A stretch of 64,000 bases of DNA from Apostichopus japonicus. Taxonomy: Eukaryota > Echinodermata > Holothuroidea > Aspidochirotida > Stichopodidae. Shown here in pieces: positions 1 through 11,120 of the stretch. How positions within the stretch are numbered: the first letter of the stretch is position 1; every line of letters begins with the position of its first letter. The translations under genes were made by a program, and so were the position numbers. The notes under the pieces are model-generated. The model had not been told where the DNA came from, made no database searches, and was given only the letters and a program-made list of their open reading frames with translations. The stretch covers positions 28,567,989-28,631,988 of the forward strand of contig NC_092572.1 of the NCBI RefSeq assembly GCF_037975245.1, in the 5' to 3' direction.

Positions 1-1920
1 TAAACCTGGGCAAACGCGTACGATGAACTCTATTATATACAAGGCAAAAAAAAGTACAATATTAGGTCAAGTTTACAAGGCCGTGTCCATGGTAACGGAG
101 AATGTTGTCAGACACTATGCATATGGTCGCTGGAGAATGTACGTTTTCATAACAAAAGCAAGAAAATAACGGAAGCTGAAGCACCCTCCCCCCAAAGTGT
201 CAATACTAAATAATAAACAAAAAATAAAGAAATAAACAAACAACTAAACAAACTCACGGATCGTATATTTGCGAACATGTTGAGAGGAATTTCGCCCTAA
301 ACACGAGCTCTGGGATATGGAAATAGCTATTTACACGATTGAGTGTATCAATTCATATGACATACAGTATAAGCGATTGGCCCGTAAGACGGGTTTCGTC
401 GAGCACCCGGATCACGGGCAAGGGCGGCGGAAGCACTTTTAATCTGGGGGGGCACCGACATCAAAGGGCACTTTGCAGAAATTCGATTGGACTGATGCAG
501 CCTTATATTTAGTACCCTTTATAACTCTTATTGTATTATCTTATTTGCGTATACACATCACTCCATTAAGGCCCCCCCCCCCCCCCCTCAAGGAAAATAT
601 GCATACTAGCACTGCAATATCCAATGAACAAATTGGGAAACAAGGAACAAGTTTTCTTTTGAGACAAAATGAGGTGAAATCATGCTAGTTGCTAATGTAG
701 AGTTTATTTCTTGTTAATATATCTTAACAAATTTTTTCCATTCGAAATAGCTTTGAGTTTGACCGACAGAAATTCATTAAAAGTCAGGGGCGTAGCCAGG
801 ATTTGCAAAGTTGTATGCACGACTATCTGAGCGGAGCGCCACCATCGGTTGGCGCGGAGCGTAGAAGAAAATTTTTTGTTTTACAAACCCTTCAGATGGC
901 CGGAAACGGCCCTTCCCGAGTGTTCATTCTGGTTACCTGGCCTCTAATTGCTAATTTGAGACACCTCAATTTTTATGTAGAAAAAGGGCACATTTTTAAC
1001 CTGAGGAAAAGTGGGGGGGCACGTGCCCCCTGTGCCCCCCCGGTTCCGCCGCCCTTGATCACGGGTGAACATTATGCTGTGATTTATTAATTATTAAAAT
1101 TAACAAACAAACAATAAAATAATTGTGGATCAATGAGACGCGGGGGCTTAATAAGGTTTCTCAGAAACTTGGCATATCCGCTGGTGATTATGTGTATTAT
1201 ATTCTCAGACTGAAATTCTCCCCGTGCAAATTAAGAAAGAACGTAAAAAAGAATTAACAGGAAAAATTTACAGAACCTGATCGAAGCCCCCCCCCCCCCC
1301 CCCGCCAATTCAGAATAAATTGTAAACAACTATCAATAAATAAGCAAACAATTACACTAACGGATCGAGTTTGTTGAGAGAATTTTCGCTCTAAACACGA
1401 GCTCTATAAGATAAGGAGATACATGTTTACACGATTGAGTGTATTAATTCATATGACAGTATATAATAAGCGATTGACCCGTAAGACGGGCTGTCGTCGA
1501 GCGCCCAGATCACGGGCGTACATTGTGCTGAAAAGTAACAACACATGGAAACGATCGATGAAATATTTATGATATAATACAATATCTTTCTTACCCGCCC
1601 GTTCCCTATATGGAGTATACTATAGCTGTTTACACGATTGAGTGTATCAATGCATACTCATAGGACATGCAGTATAATAAGCGACTGGCCCGTAAAACGG
1701 GCTTTCGTTGAGCACCCGTATCACGGGTGAACAATATGCTGTGATTTCTTAGTTTAAAATTAAGTAAAAAATAATTGTGGATCAATGAGGCGCGAGGGCT
1801 TAAATAGGTTACTCAGAAACTAGGCATATATAGCCGCTGGTGATTATGTATATATTCTCAACTGGCTGACCCCTCCCCGTGCAAATTAAGAAAAGAACGT
1901 AAAAAAAGTAAAACAATTAA
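1..1920. repeat. Degenerate tandem duplication, about 3 units, interrupted by a hAT-type element
   Basis: Three related units are visible. Each contains an 'ACACGATTGAGTGTAT' stretch, then a hairpin-prone segment (CCCGTAAGACGGG), then CACCCG-ATCACGGGTG. The copies lie at about 315-418, 1420-1516 and 1629-1731. Unit 1 continues after the inserted element at 1058 with 'AATTGTGGATCAATGAG' and 'CCCGTGCAAATTAAGAAA'. The same pair returns at about 1770-1890, so the unit is roughly 430-450 bp. No coding potential is seen. A poly-C run at about 1286-1303 lies at a unit junction. The unit identity is unknown to me. Confidence 0.75.
419..1057. mobile_element. Non-autonomous hAT-type DNA transposon, 639 bp
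   Basis: The element starts CAAGGGCGGCGGAA and ends TTCCGCCGCCCTTG, a perfect 14-bp terminal inverted repeat. It is flanked on both sides by ATCACGGG (411-418 and 1058-1065), an 8-bp target-site duplication typical of the hAT superfamily. The sister unit at about 1722-1740 shows the uninterrupted site (ATCACGGGTGAACA), which confirms the insertion. It carries no transposase ORF. The right part, from 785, begins with a second hAT-like end (CAGGGGCGTAGCCAGG) and a GCGCCA/TGGCGC hairpin, so the element looks composite. The start of the left part recurs at 35365-35562 on the other strand. Confidence 0.88.
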
Positions 1921-4214
1921 TTTATATACTAGCTGTTGACCCCAAATATGTTATATATTCAAATATGCCGGTCACCTTTGGTCAAAATTCTTAGTTTTAA
2001 TTGCAACCAAGGAAGTTTTCCTCACTCGGATTTTCAGTCATCTTGTGTGTTACTTAAAAATGTATGAGAACAATTTTGAGAGTAAAAACCTGAAGGAAAG
2101 TATACTTTGAATACTTATAGCAATTTTAGCGTGCTGTAATTTGGGGCATGCATATACTGACTATACCGGTCCCGACCTTTACGGACCTTAATTCTCCAAA
2201 AAGCTTGCAGTTGTCTGCAGCATGCATAGCAATATCGCCCTATTGATCATTCTTCCTCTGTTGAGAGAGTCCTTTAATTAATTAATTTCGGGTGGGAAGA
2301 TACTGGTCCCCTGGCCAACTATCAGAAGTACAACACCTAACAGAAAAGAACTGATCCAGGACCTCTGCACAATTTTGCAAACATACACAACGGGGCGAAA
2401 GTTTTTAAATCGATGGCGCTATACCAATGTAAATAAAGCGAAAATGTAAAAATAGATGGCGGGCTTCCACAATTCATTATCAAATAAAGTTTTACACTCT
2501 ACAAAGCGGCCGCAATGTGCTTTTCGCATTAGGGGACGTCATATCCTTATCAAAGATAGGCTTAATTGTAAGGATATATCATATAGAAAGTGCATTTCCA
2601 TGAACAACAGGACCCCTTGTCTACGCTTATATCCTTCACAAAGAAGCACATCCAGAAGGGAATTTCAAATATTGTGCAGTATTGTAGTGAATTACCAAAA
2701 TTTATGATATTGCCCGTGTACGGCGTTAATCTGTTTTCTGAGCTCCAAACCCGAAATGCGAACCACAAAAAATAGATTTATGGAAGGGGTCTTGCGAAAA
2801 GTTCCTCTGGTTCAATATAATATGGATATTTCAAAAACATTTAATGGTTGTATATGGCATGAGAAATGCCTAAAGCTAAATTATACTTTCGTTTAAAATA
2901 TCTACAGCTCTTCATTGTTCACTAATCAAATCAAATCATACAAATACCTCATTTATACGACAAAGTATATTAATGGTACGTTAATAATAAACCTGGCTAA
3001 TGATTCATAGATAAACCTGGCTTTTATCCGTATGACATCTATTCAATAAGATCAATAATAAAAGTAAAATGATACATTAATATGCTTCCAAGTCTCTGCG
3101 AAGGAATTTCTCACACTTTAACAGCTTCCGGTGAATTCGTCACCCCCCCCCCCCACCAGGGCTTTAAACAAATTCTAGTGATATAAAACAAAATCGTTCT
3201 GAAAAGTAATATGTGTGTGTGTTTCAAAGCGCTATTCGAGAACAAGAATATCCAAACCTACACAGATCCAGGACACCAGGGCTAAAAACACATCCCAAGG
3301 AATGGTCCTCTTGAAAAGAAATAACACCGCGGCGTAAATATTCTGGTAAGGCGGATCCCAACGAAAATAAAATAACCTTGCGCCCATCCGCCAAAGACAA
3401 CGTTTAAAAAAAATCACTTTCTTACGTCTCTTCGTACACCCACCAAAATGGTAAGTAAAGCGATTTAGGGGGAGGGGCTGTGGGGGGGCTGTTGCTCCTT
3501 GCTATACGCCACTTAAATATTTCAAAACGCTTCAATGTCTGAGGGCTTGGCCCTCTAAGCCCCGCCGGGCCTCTTTCTAATATATTTGACGATTAAGCAG
3601 TTAACATGATGATTCTTTTAATGTAAATCAATGAACCAGTTATCGAGATCCCGATGTTTGTTTGACCGCTCAGATATTTTCTGCAGACGCCGATAAATTG
3701 CTCGCAAAAAACAGCGGGGGACGCTAAATTAACATGTGATTTACCATCATGTCTATGTCTAAGCTAGTGAAGTTAAACAAAGCTGCCAGTATCTAAGTCT
3801 TGTTTGATATTCTTCTCTATCGTGAGGTTTCCTTCAAGATATATGCTGTCCGGAAACGATGCTTTGAAAACGAGCTTATTGCCGCCAATGTCACATGAAT
3901 AACTCACAAGAGAGTGAAAACGGCTGTTTACATTTATTAGCAAATGCACTGCTTGTAACTATGAAATGTATCTCAACAGAACAACCTAACACACACACAC
4001 ACAAACTATAAGACTTCCCTTTGAATTTCAAAAAATATAAATTTCGCATTTTTCCTCATTATTTCTAATATTCATATTACACAGCCTCAAATACGAGAGT
4101 GCAACCCTTTTGCTTCATTATGAAGAGAGATAAAGAATTTAAAATTAGATTTACGGCCGAATTTAAGGAATACTGAAATTTCATCAGTGAGTAATACTAT
4201 ATTTATAGGTCTGT
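1921..4214. other. No gene recognised; AT-rich sequence with poly-C and poly-G tracts
   Basis: I see no convincing exon. A minus-strand open frame at 3417-3232 is aromatic and hydrophobic with locally raised GC, but it has no recognisable motif. Poly-C occurs at about 3143-3154. A G-rich patch followed by a short GC-rich stretch at 3468-3575 may be an old transposon end, but no paired inverted repeat was found. Confidence 0.4.
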
Positions 4215-4664
4215 GTGCTAAGTAAACCTGTTTGTTTCTACACACGGGTGAGTCCTGAATGTATCAGTGACGTTGACGTCTTATATAGAATGACCTTTGA
4301 CCTCATAAAAAGCTATATATTTGTACTGACCCAGGTGAATGTACTTACAAATTATGAAGTTCATTTAAGTTGCACCTCTGGAGTTATGGTGTTTACATGA
4401 TTCTCAGACTGATCTTTGACCTCCACTATAAATACATAATGATTCTTGCACTCACTAATATGGATCTCTATACCACACATTCAGCCCATTCAAGTTTCAA
4501 TATTTGTGGCACTGTCACAACAACATTATCAGACTTTGACCACTATTGACCTCACATGAGCTTTGACCCCAACATAACAAAATGCTTTCTTTGTACTCAC
4601 TACGGTAAAGTGTCTTACAACGTATGTTTTAAGTTTGGAGTTATGTTTATATAAAGATTATGTG

Positions 4665-4725
<61 letters not shown>

Positions 4726-5240
4726 AAGGTTGTAATTTTTAGACCTCATTAGAACATAATAAGTTTCTTGAACTAGCTTAGATGGATTCACATACGACGT
4801 ATGAATTTCATCTAAACTTTAATTTAGAGTTTTTACAAGGTTTACAGACTGTAACCTGTGTTGAACTCAAGTGATCTTTAATCTCCATATAAAACAACAA
4901 ATTATTGTCCTCATTAAAGTAATTACACACACTAAGTATTAAGTCCATCCGAGCTTGGCTTATGGCTAGAAGTTTAACGACGTTGTCCTTCCTTCTTGAG
5001 TTATCTTGTTTATAAAGTTTTCAGACTTCGACATCAGTTGACGTCGTATGTCTATTTGCATCCTCCAATTTTAATTGGGTTCTTTTACTAACTTAAAGAC
5101 AAATCCATATACAATGCATAAACTTCGGCCATCATATACTTTTTGAGTTATTGTGTTTACAAACACAGTGTCGCATACACTCGGACGCACCCGCACAAAT
5201 AACGACATCACCATCAAACAAATTCCTTATGCCTCCGCTA
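4215..5240. repeat. Dispersed repeat family with DR1-like sites, copy 1
   Basis: Internally repetitive sequence with units of roughly 120-150 bp. Each unit carries variants of 'tttacaaggtttTCAGACTTTGACCTC', 'TGACCTTTGACCTC', 'aacaataggttcttgTACTCACTA', 'AAGTATGAAGTTCATCC' and 'GAGTTAT.GTGTTTAC'. A perfect TGACCTTTGACCT lies at 4291-4303. A (TTA)n microsatellite at about 4667-4724 interrupts this copy. The family recurs at about 8515, 23170, 34455 and 46695. Confidence 0.8.
4667..4724 (+). repeat. (TTA)n / (ATT)n microsatellite
   Basis: About 19 uninterrupted copies of the trinucleotide, inside copy 1 of the dispersed DR1-bearing repeat. Confidence 0.97.
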
Positions 5241-5249
5241 ATTTAATGA

Positions 5250-7157
5250 AAAAAGAACCGAGGAAGAAATTAACCGTAGCATCGCTGAAAGGAACACATG
5301 GATATATTTATGACATATTAGAATAAAGCATTGTTAAGTGGGAGATGGGTGTAACCTTCAGTCTAAACAGATGGGGGACTTAATACGGTAAAGTGGGAGG
5401 AGGGTCACATAAGAGGCAATTGATTAAGGCGGGTTACTAAAGAGGGTATTACTTACGGTGTGATTGTGGGATCGTCCCAAATGCCCATCTTCTGACAGAT
5501 TTCTCAACGTTGTGTACGATCCTGCTCAACTGAACCGAAATAATAGTACTTAATTAAAGGTTCATACTAATCATATAACACAAGTGCAAAATGTTTCTGT
5601 CTTTTGTATAAGTAAGCAGTATTGCACCTTTAACATATACTGATTTGAAAACTATATATATAAATATGTCTAACATACGCACAGCGTTGTTGTTCTATGT
5701 AGACATGTTCAAAAGGCTACTTTCGGAACACACAAATTAGATACAAGGTTTAATTGATGTTGAGAAATAAACAGCATAAAATAAGTGCGTCCCAGAAGTG
5801 ATTGAATCTTTGGAAGAATTAATGTGTTGAACTAAGTACAGTCAAATTAAATCATATTTAGTAGAAATATCATTTTTAAAATGTACCTCAAATGCAGTAT
5901 CAAATGGTATTATAAATAACTAGTGTGATGTATATAAACAAAATAGTGTAACAGTGAGAAATATTGATGCAAACATGTTAGTTCTCTCATAAAGATTTCC
6001 ATTGATGAACTAAGTACTTTACTAGTTGACAATAGGCTTACACTGCAAGAGCGTCAAGAGGAGTCTACAGTTTTTCATCTGAATTGAGTTTGACCTCTCA
6101 CTAAGAGTGAATGTTTTATTATGGAGTGATATGTAAGCTTCAGTAAGGACGCTATAATAACTTCACGCTTAAACATGATATACTAATATCTATTCAGTCA
6201 AAGAATATTCCCATAGCTGAACTGAATTTCATTGTCTAAAATATTCACCGGAAATCTTAATTCATCACAAACTTTGATGAACGCATCTGGCAACAGTTCT
6301 ATATTGTGTGTTTCTCCGTGCACAATGTACGAAAACAATACAATAAATAAGTAAACAATTTATGAAGTGTAATGATGTTAGTTAACATTATATATCAGGA
6401 CTGTAATAGCTTGTCAAGATCATCTGCCATTATGAAACACATATTACTTAGAATGAGCAGGAAGTTGTTAACCTACACTTCCTGTAGTAGAAACGGTTTA
6501 CAGGTAAAGGGTATACATTGAAATAACTATATCTAGCGTTAAAAGCAGTGTATTAAGATGGTGGTCTCTGTTAATTAACACGATAGACTACCTTTCTCTT
6601 TAAACTTGTGTCATAGTATACCCGCTACTGGAGTACCCCATAACGCTACCTTCTAAACCATAGCCATTGACAAATATAATACGAATAACTGTGTACTGCT
6701 GTAATACACACAGAAAGGGTAACACTTACATTGAAAGCCTCTCTAATTCACTTGTGTGATGTTGCCGTGTGAACCAAGGATCCTTTGAATCCTTCTTCGT
6801 CAACTAAGTTAAAACACACTGAAACTGATCACGAATAGTATCCTGATATGTAAGTCGGAGAGGACGAAGTTACCCCAATGTAGTAAGAACGACGTTATGG
6901 AAATACGATAAATATAAATGAGCTGTGAGAGTGGCAATATGAAAGCAGATTATTACACTGAACAGCACTGTACATATCAATACTGATCGCGTGAATGATA
7001 AACAACGCCCACTCTAACACGTACGAGACTGTGATTTGATCTCCACAGTTGGGTTCAAAGGTTCATTTGTCAAGTCAACTATTGTAGATTTTCTTTTCCT
7101 GTATTTCCCCTTTCACAGTAGAATGAATATATGATATTTATTGTGTAGCCACACGAC
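5250..7157. other. No gene or repeat recognised
   Basis: AT-rich sequence with short open frames only. I see no splice-site-bounded open segment, RNA gene or terminal inverted repeat pair. Confidence 0.4.
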
Positions 7158-7572
7158 TATGGCAAGCCATATGGGACAAACACCGTATAATATATCCGCG
7201 TACTAATACGAATATACGCGTATTAATTCGAATATATACGCGAATTACTTCAGACAATTGGCATGTCCTATAGCTTTCACAAACGAGTTTAGAGTGATAT
7301 CACATTGTAGCCTCTCCAGGGCAATAAATGAGAGACAACAGCATGATTTAATACGTGTATATACTCGAATACACGTATTTACTGGAATTAGTATGTGTAC
7401 ATATTCCAATTAATCCTCATATATATTCGAATTAATACGTGTTTGTATTCGAATTAATACACGGATATATGATTGGCAAATAATATGCATATATATTCGA
7501 ATATATACGCGTATATATTTTATTAAATACTCGGATATATTATGCGGTGTTTGTCCCACATGGCTTGCCATA
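7158..7572. mobile_element. Foldback MITE with TGTGGGACAAA-type inverted repeats, copy 1
   Basis: Ends read TA-TGGCAAGCCATATGGGACAAACACCG and, inverted, CGGTGTTTGTCCCACATGGCTTGCCA-TA. The inner body is made of iterated 'CGCGTATTAATTCGAATATATA' words that are nearly self-complementary, so much of the element can fold back. TA at both ends fits a Tc1/mariner-type target duplication. A sister copy is at 39982-40425. No transposase ORF. Confidence 0.85.
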
Positions 7573-7575
7573 TTT

Positions 7576-7898
7576 CTGACCCTGTGGGACAAATATACCA
7601 TATTATGTACCCGTATCAAATCGAATATATACACGGATACTTGATTAGCCAATCAGAAGGTCGATTTATATGGTTGTATTAAATCGAATATATACGCGTA
7701 TAATTTCGAATGTATACGCGTATTAATTCAAATATATACACGTATTATCATCTGATTTATTTCGTGTGTATATTCGTGCATATATGCGATTTAAAACAAC
7801 CATATAAATCGACTATCCGATTGGGCTTATCAAATATTCGTGTATATATTCGAATTAATACGGGTACATAATATGGTATATTTGTCCCACAGGGTCAG
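7576..7898. mobile_element. Second foldback MITE, related TIR core, about 323 bp
   Basis: It starts CTGACCCTGTGGGACAAA and ends with the exact inverse. The inverted repeat continues for about 40 bp. A second inner pair (GATTTATATGGTTGT near 7660 and ACAACCATATAAATCG near 7795) extends the foldback through most of the element. It abuts copy 1 of the TGGCAAGCC family at 7572 and shares the TGTGGGACAAA core, so the two families may be mobilised by related enzymes. The target duplication is uncertain. Confidence 0.8.
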
Positions 7899-8514
7899 CC
7901 TTAAATGGGAACACAATTCCCATATATCTAGCCACTACTCGAAAAGTCTACACATGAACATCTATTGTAATGGTTGCGGCATTTGTGAGCATGCGCATAG
8001 GAGACTCTTATATATAAGCTGAATCTCTCTTTACGTGAAGAATCAAGCAACAACTGGTTGTCTTGTAACTATGCAATGAACACAACAATTTAATTATAAC
8101 GGTTGATTAATATTACAGTTTCTACACGGCGTTTCCAACTAATCTATAGATAGCCGCAACCTCCGAGAGAACGTGCAGAGGAAAGAAAGAACAGAAGTTA
8201 GATGTAAAAATCAGTTCGCAGGTTACCTTAATTAAACGTAAAGTTGTTTTATTTATTATCATTACGTCACGGAAGGCCCGCGCATAGCCTATATTACGTA
8301 GTAACATCAGGCCCATGTTATTGTATTGGCCGAGTTTAGTTTTAGATTGAATACGTAATGAACGCGTACCCGCTGGACCGACCGAACCGCGGAGACGCAA
8401 ACATGGTTCAGATTTTTGGGACCGGTCCCATCACTAAATTCCCGGCCTAACCTCTCTTCCCCTGCCCATCAGTCCCTTTATGAACAACATGAAATAGGCA
8501 TATCTTTATAATCA

Positions 8515-8990
8515 CTCATATGACCTGTACACTTCCATCACAAACAATAGGGCTATTGTACACATTATGGAGAAGCTATAGCCATACATATCGTATCATA
8601 GTGTTCAAGTTTGACAACTGCTGACTTTAAGTGAACACTTACATCAAATCGTGTACAAAGTATACAATACACAAGGTTATGATACCACGCATGTATGAGC
8701 TCCTTCCCTGTTCTGGTTCTGGATATATTGTACTTTTGATATATTCACATTTAGCTCTCTGCTAACCCGATATGACCTTTGACCCCACCACAAATAATAG
8801 GTTCGCTGAACTAGTTACAGGAAATCCGCGTGTCAAATATAAGACCTGCATATGCTACCTTCCTTGAGATTTTATGTTTACAAGAGTTTCACCCTATTTC
8901 CCTCTGTTGACCTCAAATGACCTTTGACATTCATGAAGAACACTACATCGTCTACTCACCAACTACAAGCTACACACCATGTTTGAACTT
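8515..8990. repeat. Dispersed repeat family with DR1-like sites, copy 2
   Basis: Units contain TGACCTTTGACCC (8773-8785) and TGACCTTTGACAT (8918-8930), with the family phrases 'CCACCACAAATAATAGGTT' and 'GAGATTTTATGTTTACAAGAG'. The left part from about 8515 ('CATATGACCTGTACACTTCC') is more diverged. Confidence 0.7.
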
Positions 8991-9312
8991 CCTGCAACTT
9001 GTGCTCACTGTACAGAGGGCTATGCATTTGTACAGAATATTTGTATGTTGTCTTGTGGCAGCAAGTTCTACATAGTGTTAATCTGATGTTATACAAACAA
9101 AGGGGAATCGGTCTCCATAAAAACCTATCAAACCTAACCCCTAAAAGGCTAAAACACTGGCCCATCCTACCGACTGTAACCACGACTTTAAGTTTCCTTA
9201 ATATTCGGTTCATATCCCGTAATGTTAACAATTCCCGAACGTTTCCTTATTAAATTGACCAAACCCATAGAAGTATCTCCGTCCGTTATATTGAAGTATA
9301 ACATTTAATCAA

Positions 9313-9425
9313 TGTTGGTCGGAATAACCAGCAAGGTTGGGCGAAATGACCATGCTGGTTGGACGAAATGGTAAGGTCGGTCAAAATGGCAATTGGGCAA
9401 AATGATTATTGGGCGAAGTGACCAG
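9313..9425 (+). repeat. Degenerate minisatellite, about 16-22 bp unit
   Basis: Successive variants of GGTTGGNCGAAATGRNCA run from 'GGTCGGAATAACCAGCAAG' to 'ATTGGGCGAAGTGACCAGC'. About six units are recognisable, with length drift. Confidence 0.65.
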
Positions 9426-9494
9426 CTTCCATCTCAATAAGACTCTCGCTTGGCAGGTTAGGCCTCGACGCCTACCCTTACCAACGCTAGACCA

Positions 9495-9676
9495 AATATT
9501 TCTTGGTCGGACATGACTAGGCCTATAGGTAGCCTTGGCTATACGTTATAAAAGTAACTCCTATGACCAGGCTTCATTTGCATATTTAAGGCCAGGGTCA
9601 TTTCTTGATCGAACATGACTAGGTAGCCTTGGCTATACTATAACATTATAAAAGTAAGGCCTATAACCAGGCTATG
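9495..9676 (+). repeat. Tandem duplication, period about 104 bp
   Basis: The stretch from 'CATTTCTTGGTCGGACATGA' through 'ATGACCAGGCT' is repeated downstream as 'CATTTCTTGATCGAACATGA' through 'ATAACCAGGCT'. It includes the shared phrase TAGCCTTGGCTATAC. Two copies are seen. Confidence 0.75.
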
Positions 9677-10589
9677 CGATACCAAGGCATACCCGATACG
9701 GCACACATTTACTTACATTTTAGTATTTGCTAGGTTACTGTTTGATTGAACTTGTGGAGGCCGTTGTAACTGTATAGTTGTAACGTGTGGTATTCCACAA
9801 TTGCCTACCAATTATAGGGCCATCTAGACCTATAACTGACAAATGTTAAATTAGGAGAAGGGTTCAGAGAAGTATGTTGTTGGTGTATTGGGACCCGTTC
9901 CACACCCGGGGATGGCGCGAACTCAAAGCAAGCTTAAGCTAGGTCGCAACACTTCAGTTAGTCAACATTTTTATTCTACTATATATGTATAGCTAGGAAT
10001 ACTAAACATTGCTCTGAACTAGAACACAAATGTTTTTGAAAGAACTGAATGGTCCTCTTGCTAGCCCATAGGCCAGATTAAGCCTACTTAGTTTAAGGGC
10101 ACTAGGCGATTCCTGTATCTGTCTTGCACTGAGTTCCCTAACCCTAATTATATTGCTGGATCTAAAGGTTGCGTAATTGAGACGGAAATTTACAAGAAAA
10201 ACAGTGTTGACATTTTCGGGTCCCCACAATTTGCGGAGCCTAAGACAAGTGACCTGAAATCTAGCTCTAACTTTAGCCATTGAACTGTAGGATATAGTGA
10301 GCATTTCTGTTTGAAGACAAGCCTAGGATAATCAAGCAATAAGACTGCGGCCTGTTTCTACCTGTTACTATTGAACCAACAGCTTCCTAAAGTTAGGCCT
10401 GTGGGTCTTGCCAGATAACGTAATTAAATCCTGTAATTTACGCGGCATATCAGTTTCATTGTTAGCCCCTATATCAGTACCCAAATGTTTATTATTGAGG
10501 CACTGTGAACTTACGTATATACCAGCTAGGGCCTGTTTTAGGGGAATCGCGACCCCTAGTCCCCTACACGATCGACTCACTCAGTTCAT

Positions 10590-10636
10590 GCCCCCCCCCC
10601 CCCTCTCTCTCTCTCTCTCCACCTCTCTCTCTCTCC
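10590..10636 (+). repeat. Poly-C run followed by (CT)n microsatellite
   Basis: About 13 C residues are followed directly by two (CT)n blocks separated by CCAC. This is a polypyrimidine tract of about 45 bases. Confidence 0.95.
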
Positions 10637-10895
10637 AGTAGGTCCCATTTAGGCAAGTTAAACAATAAATGATAATTAAAAACTTAACAATTAATTTACA
10701 CCTTAATCCCCCGTATGGCGTCCCCTCAGCATACATCGGCTATGGCTCACAGCAGATTGTCCTAGCGTGCCTGTATATTGTCAATTACCTGTGTAAAACA
10801 ATAAAAAATGCAAAGCTTATAGAATAACGTCAAGTCCTCTCTTTCCTCCTACAAAGTGATTTTACCGAATAATAATTTTAATTTACCTTCTTTTC

Positions 10896-11120
10896 CTTGG
10901 AGGGGGGGGGGGGATTACTAAAACATGAGAAGGCATGCAACTTACAAGATCTGAAAAGTGCCATTTCCGGCAATTTAGGAGATATTTTTGGCAAACACTT
11001 TTGGGGCTACGCTACGCGCCAACCGATGGCGGCGCTCTGCTTTGATAGTGTCATGATCAGCATGACAGAACTATCTCAGCGGACCATCATGGTCCCTTTT
11101 GGGAAATGGCCCATCCACTA
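10896..11120 (-). mobile_element. Fragment of the GCGCCA/TGGCGC-hairpin hAT-like family
   Basis: Read on the minus strand, 11050-11010 matches the module seen at 821-862 (GCGGAGCGCCACCAT... GGTTGGCGCG). It continues into 'GGAAATGGCACTTTTC' as in the copies near 36310. A poly-G run at about 10900-10914 marks one edge. No intact pair of ends was found, so it is a fragment. Confidence 0.65.

Noticed and set aside
3232-3417. 61-codon minus-strand frame rich in aromatic and hydrophobic residues
   Set aside because: Coding-like composition, but no recognisable family, no clear donor or acceptor, and no neighbouring exons in phase.
10368-10580. 70-codon minus-strand frame with a protein-like composition
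   Set aside because: No motif, no splice-site support, and the opposite strand is also open. It may be a retroelement relic, but I cannot show it.
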